Positions 17,985 to 27,498 of a stretch of DNA of 64,000 nt are shown piece by piece. The position numbers were made by a program, and so were the translations under genes. How positions within the stretch are numbered: the stretch's first letter is position 1; the number at the start of each line of letters is the position of its first letter. The DNA lies in assembly GCA_965247565.1 (NCBI GenBank), contig CBDFHF010000003.1, positions 1,922,001 to 1,986,000 of the forward strand, read 5' to 3'. The stretch is from CBDFHF01 sp965247565. GTDB taxonomy: Bacteria > Pseudomonadota > Gammaproteobacteria > Methylococcales > Methylomonadaceae. A model generated the notes under the pieces. The model saw only the letters and a list, made by a program, of their open reading frames with translations. It ran no database searches and was not told the origin of the DNA.

Positions 17985-18605
17985 TTATGTATCGCCTTTT
18001 TTACGATTGTATAAGGCCAGTCCTGGCAAGGCCAAGGTAAGAAGCCATACATTAGCGGGAATAGGGACGGGGGTAACAGGAATCAAAGTGAAAATTCCCT
18101 GTGATATTCCGACGCTACCATCACCATTACCTCCTCCTGTTTGAGCAAATTCAGTGTATCGGTTGTTGAACATTTGTAAATGGGAAAGTATGCTAGGACT
18201 GTGATTGAAGAACGCTCCATCCAAGCGAACTATATGATTATTTGTGTTTGTTGTTATCATCGGGCCTGGATATATCGCACCCTGTCCCGCCGGTACATAC
18301 ATTGGTAAATTTGGGTCATAAAGATAGGTTGTTATATTTTCATGTGGATAAAAACTTTGACCCGACACACTGAAATTAGTTAGCTCCCCTTTACTCAGAA
18401 AATAAGAAGAATTTGGAACAAGGTTTGCGCTATCTATATCGAAACCACCAACCAAAGGCCTTATTCCCCCTGTTGGTAAGATATTTTCTTGCTGCATCAC
18501 TATGTCGTAATGGATTATTTCTGCGTTTGCTACGGTAAAAATTCCAAAAAAACAAATAATCAAATATAGGACTTTGGAAGCAGGTCTAATTATAAGCTTA
18601 CGCAT
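17985..18605 (-). CDS. Secreted protein with VPIPA-type C-terminal sorting signal
   Basis: A 206-residue exported protein. The signal peptide spans about residues 1-28 (ending VANAE). The body is Asn/Pro/Gly-rich with no catalytic motif. The C-terminal tail is PVPIPANVWLLTLALPGLAL followed by YNRKKGD: the proline-containing motif, hydrophobic span and basic end of exosortase substrates. Together with the protein at 927 it is a candidate client of the exosortase at 29924. An AGGA ribosome binding site precedes the ATG. It lies next to the frameshifted lipoprotein gene on the same strand, but a shared transcript is not evident. Confidence 0.8.
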   Translation of the reverse strand: MRKLIIRPASKVLYLIICFFGIFTVANAEIIHYDIVMQQENILPTGGIRPLVGGFDIDSANLVPNSSYFLSKGELTNFSVSGQSFYPHENITTYLYDPNLPMYVPAGQGAIYPGPMITTNTNNHIVRLDGAFFNHSPSILSHLQMFNNRYTEFAQTGGGNGDGSVGISQGIFTLIPVTPVPIPANVWLLTLALPGLALYNRKKGDT

Positions 18606-18789
18606 GACTTCAATCCTGATGAATTGGTTGGTTAATTTCGGGTTTTTACGCCTAAAATACTGGCAAGTGGTGCGGATGGCTTATGTCCATTTTAATAAGC
18701 GAATTGCTCCAACTGCTTATTATGTGCTTATTAAAAAATAACAGGCAATAAAAAAGGCCCTATGTTTACACCTAAGGCCTTGATATTCT

Positions 18790-18865
18790 TGGAGCTGGTG
18801 ATGGGACTCGAACCCGCGACCGGCTGATTACAAATCAGCTGCTCTACCAACTGAGCTACACCAGC
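18790..18865 (-). tRNA. tRNA-Thr(TGT)
   Basis: A 76-base tRNA gene on the minus strand with encoded CCA. The acceptor stem is GCTGGTG/CACCAGC. The anticodon stem GCTGA/TCAGC encloses TTTGTAA, giving anticodon TGT. The T arm contains GGTTCGAGTCC. Confidence 0.95.
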
Positions 18866-18905
18866 AAAGAGCCGGTATGATAGTTAAATCGGGCGATCTT
18901 GTCTA

Positions 18906-21065
18906 TTATTTTTTACTCTTGATACGTTTATTTTTAAACGGAGCAGATAGTTGTTTATCAAGGCCAGTGTATTTTGTTTTAAATGGTTTAACACTAGCCT
19001 TATTACTGACAATTTGGCCTGTGCCGGTGGGTTGAAAGGATGGTATTAGGTGTTGTTTGCCGTTGCCGATTAAGTCATTTCGACCCATAGCTTTTAAAGC
19101 TTCTCTGAGTAACGGCCAGTTATTCGGGTCATGATAGCGTAGAAATGCCTTGTGTAGGCGACGCTGTTTAACACTTTTGGGAATAGAAATGTTTTTGGCG
19201 TTTCGGCTGACTTTATGCAAGGTGTCTTTACCAGAGTGATACATGGCCGTGGCAATGGACATGGGGGATGGTAAAAAAGCTTGTACTTGATCGGCTCGGA
19301 AACCGTTAAGCTTTAACCACAACGCTAAATTCAGCATGTCGTCATCAGTTGTACCCGGATGTGCGGCAATAAAGTAGGGAATTAAGTATTGTTCTTTACC
19401 AGCTTCTTTGGAATATTTATCAAACATTTCTTTAAAGCGGTCGTAAGTACCCATGCCCGGTTTCATCATTTTTGATAATGGGCCTTGTTCAGTGTGTTCG
19501 GGGGCGATTTTTAAATAGCCGCCGACGTGGTGAGTTACTAGTTCTTTGACATATTCCGGTGATTCTACGGCCAAATCATAACGCAGGCCGGAGGCGATGA
19601 AGATTTTTTTAATACCTGGCAAGGCGCGCGCTCTCCGATATAGTTTAATCAGCGAACTGTGATCTGTGTTTAGATTGGGGCAAATGCCAGGATATACGCA
19701 AGAAGGTTTCCGGCATGCGGCTTCGATTTTTTCATCTTTGCAGGCAAGCCGGTACATATTAGCGGTTGGTCCGCCCAAGTCGGAAATGTGCCCGGTAAAA
19801 TTAGGCGAAGTATCTCGTATCGCTTCTATTTCTTTGATGATGGAATCTTCCGAGCGACTCTGAATAATTCGACCCTCATGTTCAGTAATCGAACAAAAGG
19901 TACAGCCACCAAAACAGCCACGCATGATGTTGACTGAATGTTGAATCATTTCAAAGGCTGGAACATTAGCGTTGCCGTAGGCTTTATGAGGCACACGAGA
20001 GTAAGGTAGGTCAAATACACCATCCATTTCTTTTGTGGATAATGGTATAGGCGGCGGGTTTATCCAAACCAGACGGTTGCCGTGTTGCTGAACTAATGGT
20101 CGGGCATTGCCGGGATTAGTCTCACCATGCATCACTCGGGAGGCATGAGCGTAAAGTATAGGGTCATTCAGCACTGCTTCGTAAGCAGGTAAACGAATGA
20201 CGGTTTGTGCGCGTTTCGCTCTCAGAAGTTGTTTATCAAAATGTATGACTTTTTCGTTAGTGGCTACAATTGTTTTGTTTTTAGTATCACAAGCCGGTTC
20301 TTCTTGGTAAGGATTGGCGACCGGCATCACTAGGCCTGGTTTATCAAGGTCAGTAGAGTCTTTTACTTGAAAGCTGTCCGGGATTTGCTTAACAAAATGC
20401 ACGGTGCCGCGAATGCCGTGTAAATCGGTGATAATTTCGCCATTGGCTAAACGATGAGCAATTTCCACGATTTGGCGCTCAGCATTGCCATACACCAGTA
20501 AATCGGCTTTAGAATCTAGCAATACCGATTTGCGAACCTTATCTGACCAATAGTCATAGTGGGCAATGCGTCGTAAACTGGCCTCTATACCACCGATAAT
20601 AATTGGTACATCCTTGAAGGCTTCCCGGCAGCGATGCGAGTAAACATTGACCGCTCGATCAGGGCGTTTTCCTGCTTCCCCATTGGGGGTATAAGCATCG
20701 TTAGAACGGATTTTTTTGTCTGAGGTGTAGCGGTTGACCATGGAATCCATGTTGCCACCCGTGACCCCAAAAAACAGGTTTGGTCGACCTAGTTTGCTGA
20801 AATCTTTGGCACTAGTCCAATCCGGTTGCGATATGATGCCGACTCGAAATCCTTGTGCCTCTAGCAATCGACCTATTAAAGCCATGCCGAAGCTGGGATG
20901 GTCGATATAAGCATCACCGGTGACTAAAATAATATCGCAGCTATCCCAGCCCAACTCGTCCATCTCAGCGCGGCTCATAGGCAGTATGGCCGCAGGACCA
21001 AAGCGCTTCGCCCAGTATTTGCGATAGCTAAAAAGATTGGGTTCTTTAGTTTGTGCTGAAGACAT
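18906..21065 (-). CDS. ygiQ: YgiQ family radical SAM protein
   Basis: A 719-residue UPF0313/YgiQ-type radical SAM protein. The N-terminal domain (about 1-300) has the cobalamin-binding-like fold region DIILVTGDAYIDHPSFG. The radical SAM 4Fe-4S motif is CFGGCTFC at residues 384-391. A TIM-barrel region follows (HISDLGGPTANMY, IASGLRYDLA). The C-terminal tail after residue 680 is Lys-rich. The substrate is not known to me. The start overlaps the stop of the upstream spermidine-synthase-like gene by one base (TAATG), so the two are cotranscribed and probably coupled. Confidence 0.93.
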   Translation of the reverse strand: MSSAQTKEPNLFSYRKYWAKRFGPAAILPMSRAEMDELGWDSCDIILVTGDAYIDHPSFGMALIGRLLEAQGFRVGIISQPDWTSAKDFSKLGRPNLFFGVTGGNMDSMVNRYTSDKKIRSNDAYTPNGEAGKRPDRAVNVYSHRCREAFKDVPIIIGGIEASLRRIAHYDYWSDKVRKSVLLDSKADLLVYGNAERQIVEIAHRLANGEIITDLHGIRGTVHFVKQIPDSFQVKDSTDLDKPGLVMPVANPYQEEPACDTKNKTIVATNEKVIHFDKQLLRAKRAQTVIRLPAYEAVLNDPILYAHASRVMHGETNPGNARPLVQQHGNRLVWINPPPIPLSTKEMDGVFDLPYSRVPHKAYGNANVPAFEMIQHSVNIMRGCFGGCTFCSITEHEGRIIQSRSEDSIIKEIEAIRDTSPNFTGHISDLGGPTANMYRLACKDEKIEAACRKPSCVYPGICPNLNTDHSSLIKLYRRARALPGIKKIFIASGLRYDLAVESPEYVKELVTHHVGGYLKIAPEHTEQGPLSKMMKPGMGTYDRFKEMFDKYSKEAGKEQYLIPYFIAAHPGTTDDDMLNLALWLKLNGFRADQVQAFLPSPMSIATAMYHSGKDTLHKVSRNAKNISIPKSVKQRRLHKAFLRYHDPNNWPLLREALKAMGRNDLIGNGKQHLIPSFQPTGTGQIVSNKASVKPFKTKYTGLDKQLSAPFKNKRIKSKK

Positions 21066-21871
21066 TATTTTTTGATGATGTTGTCGATGAACCCGGATTT
21101 GTGTCTGCCGATCTCTCTTAAGAAATAGGGAAATTCAATTTGGTATTGATTTTCAAGGTGTAATGCTTTTGGCCTTAGATCCTTTAATGAGTATAGCGGG
21201 CAATTATCGCTAAATGCCAGGCCAATGACATTGCCTTTACCCTGTACAGGCAGAAATAATATTTTCTGGTTGAAAACGCGCTCCATCCAAAAAGCGACTT
21301 GCTCAAATAAAGGTTTTTCTGACCCCCATAAATTAATAACCAGAATACCATTGTTTTTTAATAAGGCCTTACAGGCATCAAAAAAAGCTTCACAACAAAT
21401 CGATGCCGCCATGCTGTTGTGGTCAAAGGCGTCAACAAAAATCAGGCTATAGTGCTGCTCGTGACTGATTGTTCGTTGCCTAACATACTGTCCCCCGTCA
21501 TCAATGATAACTTTTAGACGCGGGTCTAGAGGTAAGCCAAAGTGACTACGAGCAATTTTTACAACGCTTTTACGGTATTCCACCGCTTTTAAACGACAAT
21601 CAGGAAAGTGGTAGAGTAGGTGCTTGGTTAAGGAACCGCCTCCTAAACCTATTATAAGTGCATCATCTGCTAAGGATTCTTTAAACAACAGCCAACTGGT
21701 CATGGCTCGAACATAGCTTAGTTCCAGTCTGTCCGGGGTAAGCAGGCGCATACTGCTCTGTCTAGGATAGGATCCAAAATGCAATGATCTTACGCCATCA
21801 CGGTCAATGACTTCCAATATGCCGTCATCATCGTGACTTTCGTGGATTAATAGTCCTTCGTGCCGATACAT
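21065..21871 (-). CDS. Spermidine-synthase-like aminopropyltransferase/methyltransferase fold protein
   Basis: A 268-residue cytoplasmic protein of the spermidine synthase superfamily. Motif I is ALIIGLGGGSLTKHL, followed by the acidic KAVEYRKSVV, DDGGQYVRQR and LIFVDAFDHNSM. This matches the SAM-type Rossmann core with the D-D-G motif of SpeE-like proteins. The N-terminal beta region is short. Many such stand-alone homologues are not true spermidine synthases, so the substrate is uncertain. It is the first gene of a two-gene unit with ygiQ. Confidence 0.82.
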   Translation of the reverse strand: MYRHEGLLIHESHDDDGILEVIDRDGVRSLHFGSYPRQSSMRLLTPDRLELSYVRAMTSWLLFKESLADDALIIGLGGGSLTKHLLYHFPDCRLKAVEYRKSVVKIARSHFGLPLDPRLKVIIDDGGQYVRQRTISHEQHYSLIFVDAFDHNSMAASICCEAFFDACKALLKNNGILVINLWGSEKPLFEQVAFWMERVFNQKILFLPVQGKGNVIGLAFSDNCPLYSLKDLRPKALHLENQYQIEFPYFLREIGRHKSGFIDNIIKK

Positions 21872-22064
21872 TTAGTGCGATTTTGTAGATAAGTTATTTT
21901 ATGTATGAGCAACAGCACTATTTAACTGAGTTAGGCTGCGTATTGAGGTAGGAGCGTAAATCTTTGTGCTGTTAGCTGCAGGTTGAAATGCTAATTTATT
22001 TGGAATTAATAGGCCACCAAGAAATCAAGCATTATTTAGGTAACGCTTGACTGTTCTCGTCGGC

Positions 22065-22412
22065 CTATTTTAGAAGTTCGAGAATACTTTCCAATTCGCT
22101 GATCATCTCGCTAATTATCTGTTTGTCCAAAGTTTGATCTTGCTTGGGGGTAGTTAAGTGAGTCTTGGCACCGCCAATGGTATAACCTTGTTCGTAGAGT
22201 AACGAACGGATTTGCCGAATCATCAGTACATCGTGCCGCTGATAATACCTGCGGTTGCCTCTTCGTTTTACTGGACTTAGTTCAGCAAACTCTTGCTCCC
22301 AATAACGTAGCACATGAGGTTTTACAGCGCATAATTCACTGACTTCTCCGATAGCGAAATAGCGTTTCTCCGGGATGGTCGGAAGTTCGTTATTATTACT
22401 GGGTTCCAGCAT
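22065..22412 (-). CDS. MerR family transcriptional regulator
   Basis: A 115-residue DNA-binding protein. The MerR winged helix-turn-helix spans about residues 15-85 (YFAIGEVSELCAVKPHVLRYWEQEF, RRYYQRHDVLMIRQIRSLLYEQGYTI). The remaining short helix is the dimerisation part; no cysteine effector site is visible. It overlaps the 3' end of ihfA by 17 bases. This gene, downstream of ihfA in many gammaproteobacteria, has no assigned target that I know. Confidence 0.9.
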   Translation of the reverse strand: MLEPSNNNELPTIPEKRYFAIGEVSELCAVKPHVLRYWEQEFAELSPVKRRGNRRYYQRHDVLMIRQIRSLLYEQGYTIGGAKTHLTTPKQDQTLDKQIISEMISELESILELLK

Positions 22413-22692
22413 AGGCTTCTACTCGCGCTTTAAGTTTCTGACCAGCTCTGAAAGTTACTACACGTCTGGCGGTTATGGGTATTTCTTCACCCGTTTTCGG
22501 ATTTCTACCGGGGCGACTGCTCTTATCGCGCAGCTCAAATTTACCGAAACCGGAAATTTTGACTTGTTCTCCCTGTTCTAAAGCGTTTTTTATTTCTTCA
22601 AAGAACAGCTCTACCATATCTTTTGCTTCGCGCTTGTTTAAGCCGAGCTCATTGAACAGTTTTTCAGCAAAATCTGCCTTAGTTAATGCCAT
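22396..22692 (-). CDS. ihfA: Integration host factor subunit alpha
   Basis: A 98-residue nucleoid protein of the HU/IHF family that bends DNA as a heterodimer with IHF beta. The sequence MALTKADFAEKLFNELGLNK, the core KISGFGKFELRDKSSRPGRNPKTGEEI with the intercalating proline region, and RRVVTFRAGQKLK are all conserved. It lies 4 bases after pheT and overlaps the MerR-type gene, the classical pheST-ihfA arrangement. Confidence 0.97.
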   Translation of the reverse strand: MALTKADFAEKLFNELGLNKREAKDMVELFFEEIKNALEQGEQVKISGFGKFELRDKSSRPGRNPKTGEEIPITARRVVTFRAGQKLKARVEAYAGTQ

Positions 22693-22696
22693 TTAA

Positions 22697-25072
22697 TCAA
22701 TCCCTCAGTTTTGCACTAATTTTTTGGGTTAATGTGTCCAACACTCTATTAAATATAGCATCTATTTCAGAGTCTGTGAGTGTTTGTAAATTATTTTGCA
22801 ATGTTAAGCTCAATGCAACGCTTTTGCTGTTATCGTCAACCCCTTTACCACGATAAACATCAAAGATGACAACTTCTTTAAGGAAGGGTTCATTACAACT
22901 TTTAACACAGTTGATTATTGCATCTGCACAAGTCGATTCATCAACCAGTAGCGCGATATCTCGACGTACTGATGGATATTTTGAAAGCGATTTAAAAGTT
23001 GGGATTTTTTTCTGTAACAATAAATCCTGATCTAGTTCAAATAAGAAAACCTGAGTATCAAACCCCAGTTTGCTCTCAATGTTTGGGTGTAACATGCCGA
23101 GCCAGCCGATTGATTGTCCATCAATAGATAAGATTTCTGCACTTTGTCCAGGGTGTAAGGCGGCATGTTGTTTAGCAGAAAATTTCACCGCTTGTCCAGT
23201 GAGCGCAAATAGGGCTTCAATATCGGCTTTGATGTCAAAAAAATCAATTTTTCGATTTTTTTCACCCCATTGTTCGACACAAACACTACCTAATACAAGG
23301 CCAGCTAGCATCTTTTGTTGGTGTAGTGAACTGCCTTCATTAACAAAGCGTAAGCCTGTTTCGAATAAACGAACCCTGGTTTGTTGGCGGTTGACGTTAT
23401 AAAGTGCTGCTTTTAATAATCCGCACCACAAGGTGGAACGCATCACTGATAACTCAGACGAAATAGGGTTTTGTAGGCGAATGGCAGCGTGGTTTGGCGC
23501 AATGATCTGCTGAATTTCCTCATCAACAAAGCTATAAGTAATGGCCTCCTGATATCCGCGGTCGACTAATAGGTCCTTAGTTCGATCTATATCCAACCTG
23601 GCTTCTGTCGCTTGGCTTAATTCTGACCGCATCAGTAAACTATTGTTAGGCAGATTGTTATAGCCGAAGATACGGGCTATTTCTTCTATTAGATCTGCTT
23701 CTATGGCGATATCGAAACGAAAACCGGGTGGGGTAATTTGCCAACCGTCAGGCTGTGTGGCAACAGACATGCCTAAGCGCTCAAAAATGTCGACGATTTG
23801 TTGGTCAGGTAAAGCTATGCCGAGAGTTTTTTCAATTTGTTGTCTTTTGAGATTAACTGCATCACGTTTAGGCAGGAATGTGTCAGTTGTTACCTCGGTG
23901 ATTTGTCCTGCTTGACCGCCGGCGATGGTAATGATTAGTTGCGTAGCCCGTTCAATAGCACGGTTTTGCAAAGTAGCATCGACACCGCGCTCAAAACGAT
24001 GAGATGAATCGGTGTGTAAGCCAAAGTGACGTGCCTTGCCTGACATGCTTTGTGGGGAGAAAAAAGCACATTCTAAAAAAATGTTTATAGTGCTACCGCT
24101 GACGGCGGAATCGCTCCCACCCATGATCCCTGCGAGAGCCAATGGGCCTTTGCTGTCGGCAATAACTAACGCGTTTTCATCGAACTGTATGGTTTGCCCG
24201 TTTAATAGACCTAACTCTTCCTCTTTTCGTGCCCACCTTACACAGATATTGCCCGACAATTTATCGGCATCAAACGCATGCAATGGTTGCCCTAACTCCA
24301 GTAATACATAATTTGTGACATCAACAACCGGACCCAAGCTTCTCAGACCAGAGCGACGTAACCGTTCTTGCATCCATATGGGGGTTTGGGCACGGGGATT
24401 GATGTTTTTAACTAATCGGCCCAGATAGCGTGGGCATGCCTCAGCTGTTTGCACAGTGACGGCCAGCAGATCTTGATGGTCAATCTGGGTTTGGTTAGTT
24501 TCGGTGGTAGCCCATTCTAATTTATTGAGAACAGCTATTTCACGGGCAATTCCTTCTACACTCAAACAATCAGCTCTGTTAGGTGTTAAGTCGACTTCAA
24601 TAATGTTGTCATCTAAAGACAGGTATTCCCTTATATCTATACCGAGTGGAGCATTATCTGCTAACTCCATTAAGCCATTGGCGTCTGCCGCCAAGCCTAA
24701 CTCCTTTTGTGAACATAGCATGCCAAATGAGTCTATTCCACGCAGTTTAGATTTTATTATTTTGAGATCGCCTGGTAAAACTGCGCCGATTAATGCGGCT
24801 GGAATCTTCAAACCCACTCGAACATTGCTCGCACCACAAACAATCTGCAAAGGCTCAGCGGCACCGACGTTTACTAGGCAAACTTTTAATCGGTCTGCAT
24901 CGGGATGTTGCTGCATGGCTATGACTTCGCCGACCACCACGCCTTGGAACTGGGCCGCAGCAGGTGACACGGAATCAACTTCGAGACCTGCCATGGTCAA
25001 TTGAACGACCAGTTCTTTGGTGCTTATTGTTGGGTTGACGTAATTTCTCAACCAAGCTTCACTAATTTGCAT
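22697..25072 (-). CDS. pheT: Phenylalanyl-tRNA synthetase beta subunit
   Basis: Beta chain of the (alpha-beta)2 PheRS, which charges tRNA-Phe and carries the editing site. It is 791 residues, the normal length. The order is N-terminal OB-type tRNA-binding domain (about 40-150), B1 and B5 domains, the B3/B4 editing module (IMGGSDSAVSGST), the catalytic-like domain and a C-terminal anticodon-binding B8 domain (SKYPSVRRDIALLVDE). It lies 28 bases after pheS and 4 bases before ihfA. Confidence 0.97.
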   Translation of the reverse strand: MQISEAWLRNYVNPTISTKELVVQLTMAGLEVDSVSPAAAQFQGVVVGEVIAMQQHPDADRLKVCLVNVGAAEPLQIVCGASNVRVGLKIPAALIGAVLPGDLKIIKSKLRGIDSFGMLCSQKELGLAADANGLMELADNAPLGIDIREYLSLDDNIIEVDLTPNRADCLSVEGIAREIAVLNKLEWATTETNQTQIDHQDLLAVTVQTAEACPRYLGRLVKNINPRAQTPIWMQERLRRSGLRSLGPVVDVTNYVLLELGQPLHAFDADKLSGNICVRWARKEEELGLLNGQTIQFDENALVIADSKGPLALAGIMGGSDSAVSGSTINIFLECAFFSPQSMSGKARHFGLHTDSSHRFERGVDATLQNRAIERATQLIITIAGGQAGQITEVTTDTFLPKRDAVNLKRQQIEKTLGIALPDQQIVDIFERLGMSVATQPDGWQITPPGFRFDIAIEADLIEEIARIFGYNNLPNNSLLMRSELSQATEARLDIDRTKDLLVDRGYQEAITYSFVDEEIQQIIAPNHAAIRLQNPISSELSVMRSTLWCGLLKAALYNVNRQQTRVRLFETGLRFVNEGSSLHQQKMLAGLVLGSVCVEQWGEKNRKIDFFDIKADIEALFALTGQAVKFSAKQHAALHPGQSAEILSIDGQSIGWLGMLHPNIESKLGFDTQVFLFELDQDLLLQKKIPTFKSLSKYPSVRRDIALLVDESTCADAIINCVKSCNEPFLKEVVIFDVYRGKGVDDNSKSVALSLTLQNNLQTLTDSEIDAIFNRVLDTLTQKISAKLRD

Positions 25073-25100
25073 GATTCAAGCTTTCCTGTGCGGCGACAAC

Positions 25101-26120
25101 TTAGTTAAATTGTTCCAAGAATTTAAGGTCATTTTCAAAAAATAATCTCAAATCATTAATGCCATAACGTAGCATGGCGAGTCGTTCTACCCCCATTCCG
25201 AAAGCAAAACCGTTATATTGATCGCTGCTAATGTTGACGGCTTTGAATACTTCGGGATGAATCATTCCACAGCCCATGACTTCGAGCCAGCCGGTGTTGC
25301 TGCACACCCGGCACCCTTGACCATTGCACATAACGCATTCAATATCCACTTCAGCCGACGGTTCGGTAAAGGGAAAATAAGAGGGCCTAAAGCGTACTTG
25401 GATGTCTTTTTCAAAGAATGCTCTTAGAAATTCATACACAACGCCCTTTAAGTCCGCAAAGCTAACGTCTGTGTCGACTAAAAAGCCTTCCACTTGGTGA
25501 AACATAGGGGTATGGGTAATGTCGGAATCGCAACGGTAGACTCGGCCTGGTGCAATAACTTTAAGCGGCGGTTTCTCAGTTTCCATGATTCTGATTTGCA
25601 CTGGCGATGTATGCGTTCTTAATACTGTGTGTGCATCAAAATAGAACGTGTCATGCATGGCTCGAGCAGGGTGATGCGCAGGAATATTGAGAGCCTCAAA
25701 ATTATGATAATCATCTTCAATTTCAGGACCCTCGACAACTTTGAAACCCACGCTAGAGAATATTTTGGTGATCCTTCTAAGTGTAGTGGTGACGGGATGT
25801 AGGCCCGCTATAGATTTCCCTCTGCCAGGAAGTGTAACGTCGATACTTTCATTGGCTAACCTTTCTTCTAAGGCGGAACTCTGAAGTAGATTTTTCTTGG
25901 CTTCCAATTGCTCTTGAAATTGATCTTTTGCAATATTAATAGCTTGCCCAGCTGTGCGGCGTTGTTCTGGATCAAGTGTACCAAGCTTCTTCGTTTCTAA
26001 AGTAAAGAGGCCTTTTTTGCCCAGGTATTCAACACGAGCCTTGTCCAGCTCATTCAAGTCGTTTATTGCCGCAAGCTCTTGTAATGCCTGCGCGAGAATT
26101 GCTTCTAGGTTGGCGGACAC
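25101..26120 (-). CDS. pheS: Phenylalanyl-tRNA synthetase alpha subunit
   Basis: Catalytic alpha chain of PheRS. It is 339 residues. An N-terminal coiled coil precedes the class II catalytic core: motif 2 is HTSPVQIRIME...GRVYRCDSDITHTPMFHQVEG and motif 3 is GFAFGMGVERLAMLRYGIND. A Cys cluster (CVMCNGQGCRVC) sits at about residues 260-270. It is cotranscribed with pheT. The 135-base gap from rplT holds a strong hairpin (26186-26219). Confidence 0.97.
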   Translation of the reverse strand: MSANLEAILAQALQELAAINDLNELDKARVEYLGKKGLFTLETKKLGTLDPEQRRTAGQAINIAKDQFQEQLEAKKNLLQSSALEERLANESIDVTLPGRGKSIAGLHPVTTTLRRITKIFSSVGFKVVEGPEIEDDYHNFEALNIPAHHPARAMHDTFYFDAHTVLRTHTSPVQIRIMETEKPPLKVIAPGRVYRCDSDITHTPMFHQVEGFLVDTDVSFADLKGVVYEFLRAFFEKDIQVRFRPSYFPFTEPSAEVDIECVMCNGQGCRVCSNTGWLEVMGCGMIHPEVFKAVNISSDQYNGFAFGMGVERLAMLRYGINDLRLFFENDLKFLEQFN

Positions 26121-26185
26121 GGTTCGCTCGCTTTGTGATTTTGGTGGGAAGATGTAATCAGAAAAGGATATATAGTTCCCTTAAC

Positions 26186-26219
26186 TTGCCCCCTTCCTTT
26201 TTCACTCAGAAGGGAGCAA
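26186..26219 (-). promoter_or_regulatory. Strong hairpin between rplT and pheS
   Basis: On the minus strand TTGCTCCCTTC pairs with GAAGGGGGCAA (11 base pairs, one G-U) around a 12-base loop. No T tract follows, so it is not a classic terminator. It may be a processing site, attenuator part or regulatory structure ahead of pheST. Confidence 0.5.
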
Positions 26220-26254
26220 CAGATCTACTTTGCAGTAGTTGCTTGGTCTAATCG

Positions 26255-26617
26255 TTAAGGCTTACTCTGATTTGCTATTGCAATTTTTGCTATCTCGGCG
26301 AATCCTTCGATATCACGCACAGCAATATCAGCTAAGACTTTACGATCAACCGCGACTTTTGCTTTTGTTAGACCGTTTATCAATCGGCTATACGATATAC
26401 CATACAAACGGGCTGCCGCATTGATGCGCACGATCCATAGGGCACGAAATTGACGCTTTTTTTGTTTGCGGTCACGGTATGCATATTGCCCGGCTTTGAT
26501 AACCGCTTGCTTTGCGACCCGGTATACCCTGCTGCGAGCACCGTAGTATCCTTTGGCTTGTTTTAAGATTTTTTTGTGCCTTGCTCTGGCTGTTACACCA
26601 CGTTTTACTCTTGGCAT
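26255..26617 (-). CDS. rplT: 50S ribosomal protein L20
   Basis: A 120-residue ribosomal protein that binds 23S rRNA early in 50S assembly. MPRVKRGVTARARHKKILK, GYYGARSRVYRVAKQAV and the globular C-terminal region are conserved. It has an AAGGAG ribosome binding site and lies 11 bases after rpmI. In E. coli L20 represses its own operon by binding the rpmI leader; whether that holds here was not tested. Confidence 0.97.
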   Translation of the reverse strand: MPRVKRGVTARARHKKILKQAKGYYGARSRVYRVAKQAVIKAGQYAYRDRKQKKRQFRALWIVRINAAARLYGISYSRLINGLTKAKVAVDRKVLADIAVRDIEGFAEIAKIAIANQSKP

Positions 26618-26628
26618 TGCTGCACTCC

Positions 26629-26826
26629 TTAACTGTAAGGCATCATGCGTACGACCATACGCAAGTCAGACGGATGAACAGCGGCAGTTGCGCGTAACTG
26701 CCTTTTTCTTTTAGTGGTTTTCTTGGTCAAAATGTGTCGGCGATGCGAATGACCACATTTAAAGCCGCCACTACCCGTACGCTTGAAACGCTTGGCAGCA
26801 CCACGGTTGGTTTTTATTTTTGGCAT
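26629..26826 (-). CDS. rpmI: 50S ribosomal protein L35
   Basis: A 65-residue basic ribosomal protein with the conserved PKIKTNRGAAKRFKRTGSGG and RHILTKKTTKRKRQLR. It lies between infC and rplT in the usual order. The 147-base gap after infC may carry translational control elements. Confidence 0.97.
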   Translation of the reverse strand: MPKIKTNRGAAKRFKRTGSGGFKCGHSHRRHILTKKTTKRKRQLRATAAVHPSDLRMVVRMMPYS

Positions 26827-26973
26827 TTGTTTGCTCCAGTAATGTAGAAAATCCCTGAGTTAAGTGATCGGTAAGGCAAAATGCAAGGCCCCAAACAATC
26901 ATTAGTGTCACACGACACTTGGCTTTTCATCCATTAAAGCCAACAACTATAAACAATCAGTTGATTTGCTAGC

Positions 26974-27498
26974 CTATTTTTTTTTTTTCGGTGCCATGAC
27001 CATCACCATCTGACGGCCTTCCATTTTTGGAAACTGTTCAACAGTGGCTAGTTCTTCCAAGTCTTTCTCTATGCGTTTGAGCTGTTCCATGCCTATTTCT
27101 CTGTGCGCCATCTCTCTGCCGCGGTATCGCAGGGTTATCTTGGTTTTATCGCCTTCGTTCAGAAACTTGATCAGGCTTCTCAGCTTAACTTGATAATCGC
27201 CTTCGTCAGTTCCTGGCCGAAATTTTATCTCTTTAACCTGGATTTGTTTCTGTTTCTTTTTGGCAATTTGCAGCTTTTTATTTTGTTCAAACTGAAATTT
27301 GCCATAATTCATTATCTTACAAACCGGAGGATCCGCGTTTGGAGATATTTCTACTAGATCTAAGTCTGCCGCATAAGCAATTTGTTTGGCTTCATCCAAT
27401 GAAATAATACCTAATGCTTCACCTTCTGCGCCAGTCACTCTCACTCGTCTAGCTGTGATTGTGTCGTTTAGGCGCGTTTCATCTTTTTTAGCAGCGAT
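26974..27498 (-). CDS. infC: Translation initiation factor IF-3 with AUC start codon
   Basis: IF-3 binds the 30S subunit and proofreads initiator tRNA and start codons. In-frame ATG/GTG starts lie too far inside. Reading upstream, the frame is closed by a TAA two codons before an ATC at 27498-27496, and GGAGG sits 8 bases ahead of that ATC. The protein is then 174 residues (initiator, AAKKDETRLNDTITARR...), the normal length. A noncanonical start is the basis of IF-3 self-repression in E. coli (AUU). The C-terminus ends in four AAA codons (A12). It lies 20 bases after thrS. Confidence 0.95.
   Translation of the reverse strand: MAAKKDETRLNDTITARRVRVTGAEGEALGIISLDEAKQIAYAADLDLVEISPNADPPVCKIMNYGKFQFEQNKKLQIAKKKQKQIQVKEIKFRPGTDEGDYQVKLRSLIKFLNEGDKTKITLRYRGREMAHREIGMEQLKRIEKDLEELATVEQFPKMEGRQMVMVMAPKKKK

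Noticed and set aside
24504..25004. Plus-strand open frame of 166 codons
   Set aside because: It is antisense to the conserved pheT N-terminal region and has no family-like sequence.
26977..26988. A12 tract at the infC end as a programmed slippage site
   Set aside because: It encodes the normal Lys-rich IF-3 C-terminus just before the stop; slippage would change only the last residues, and no alternative product is evident.
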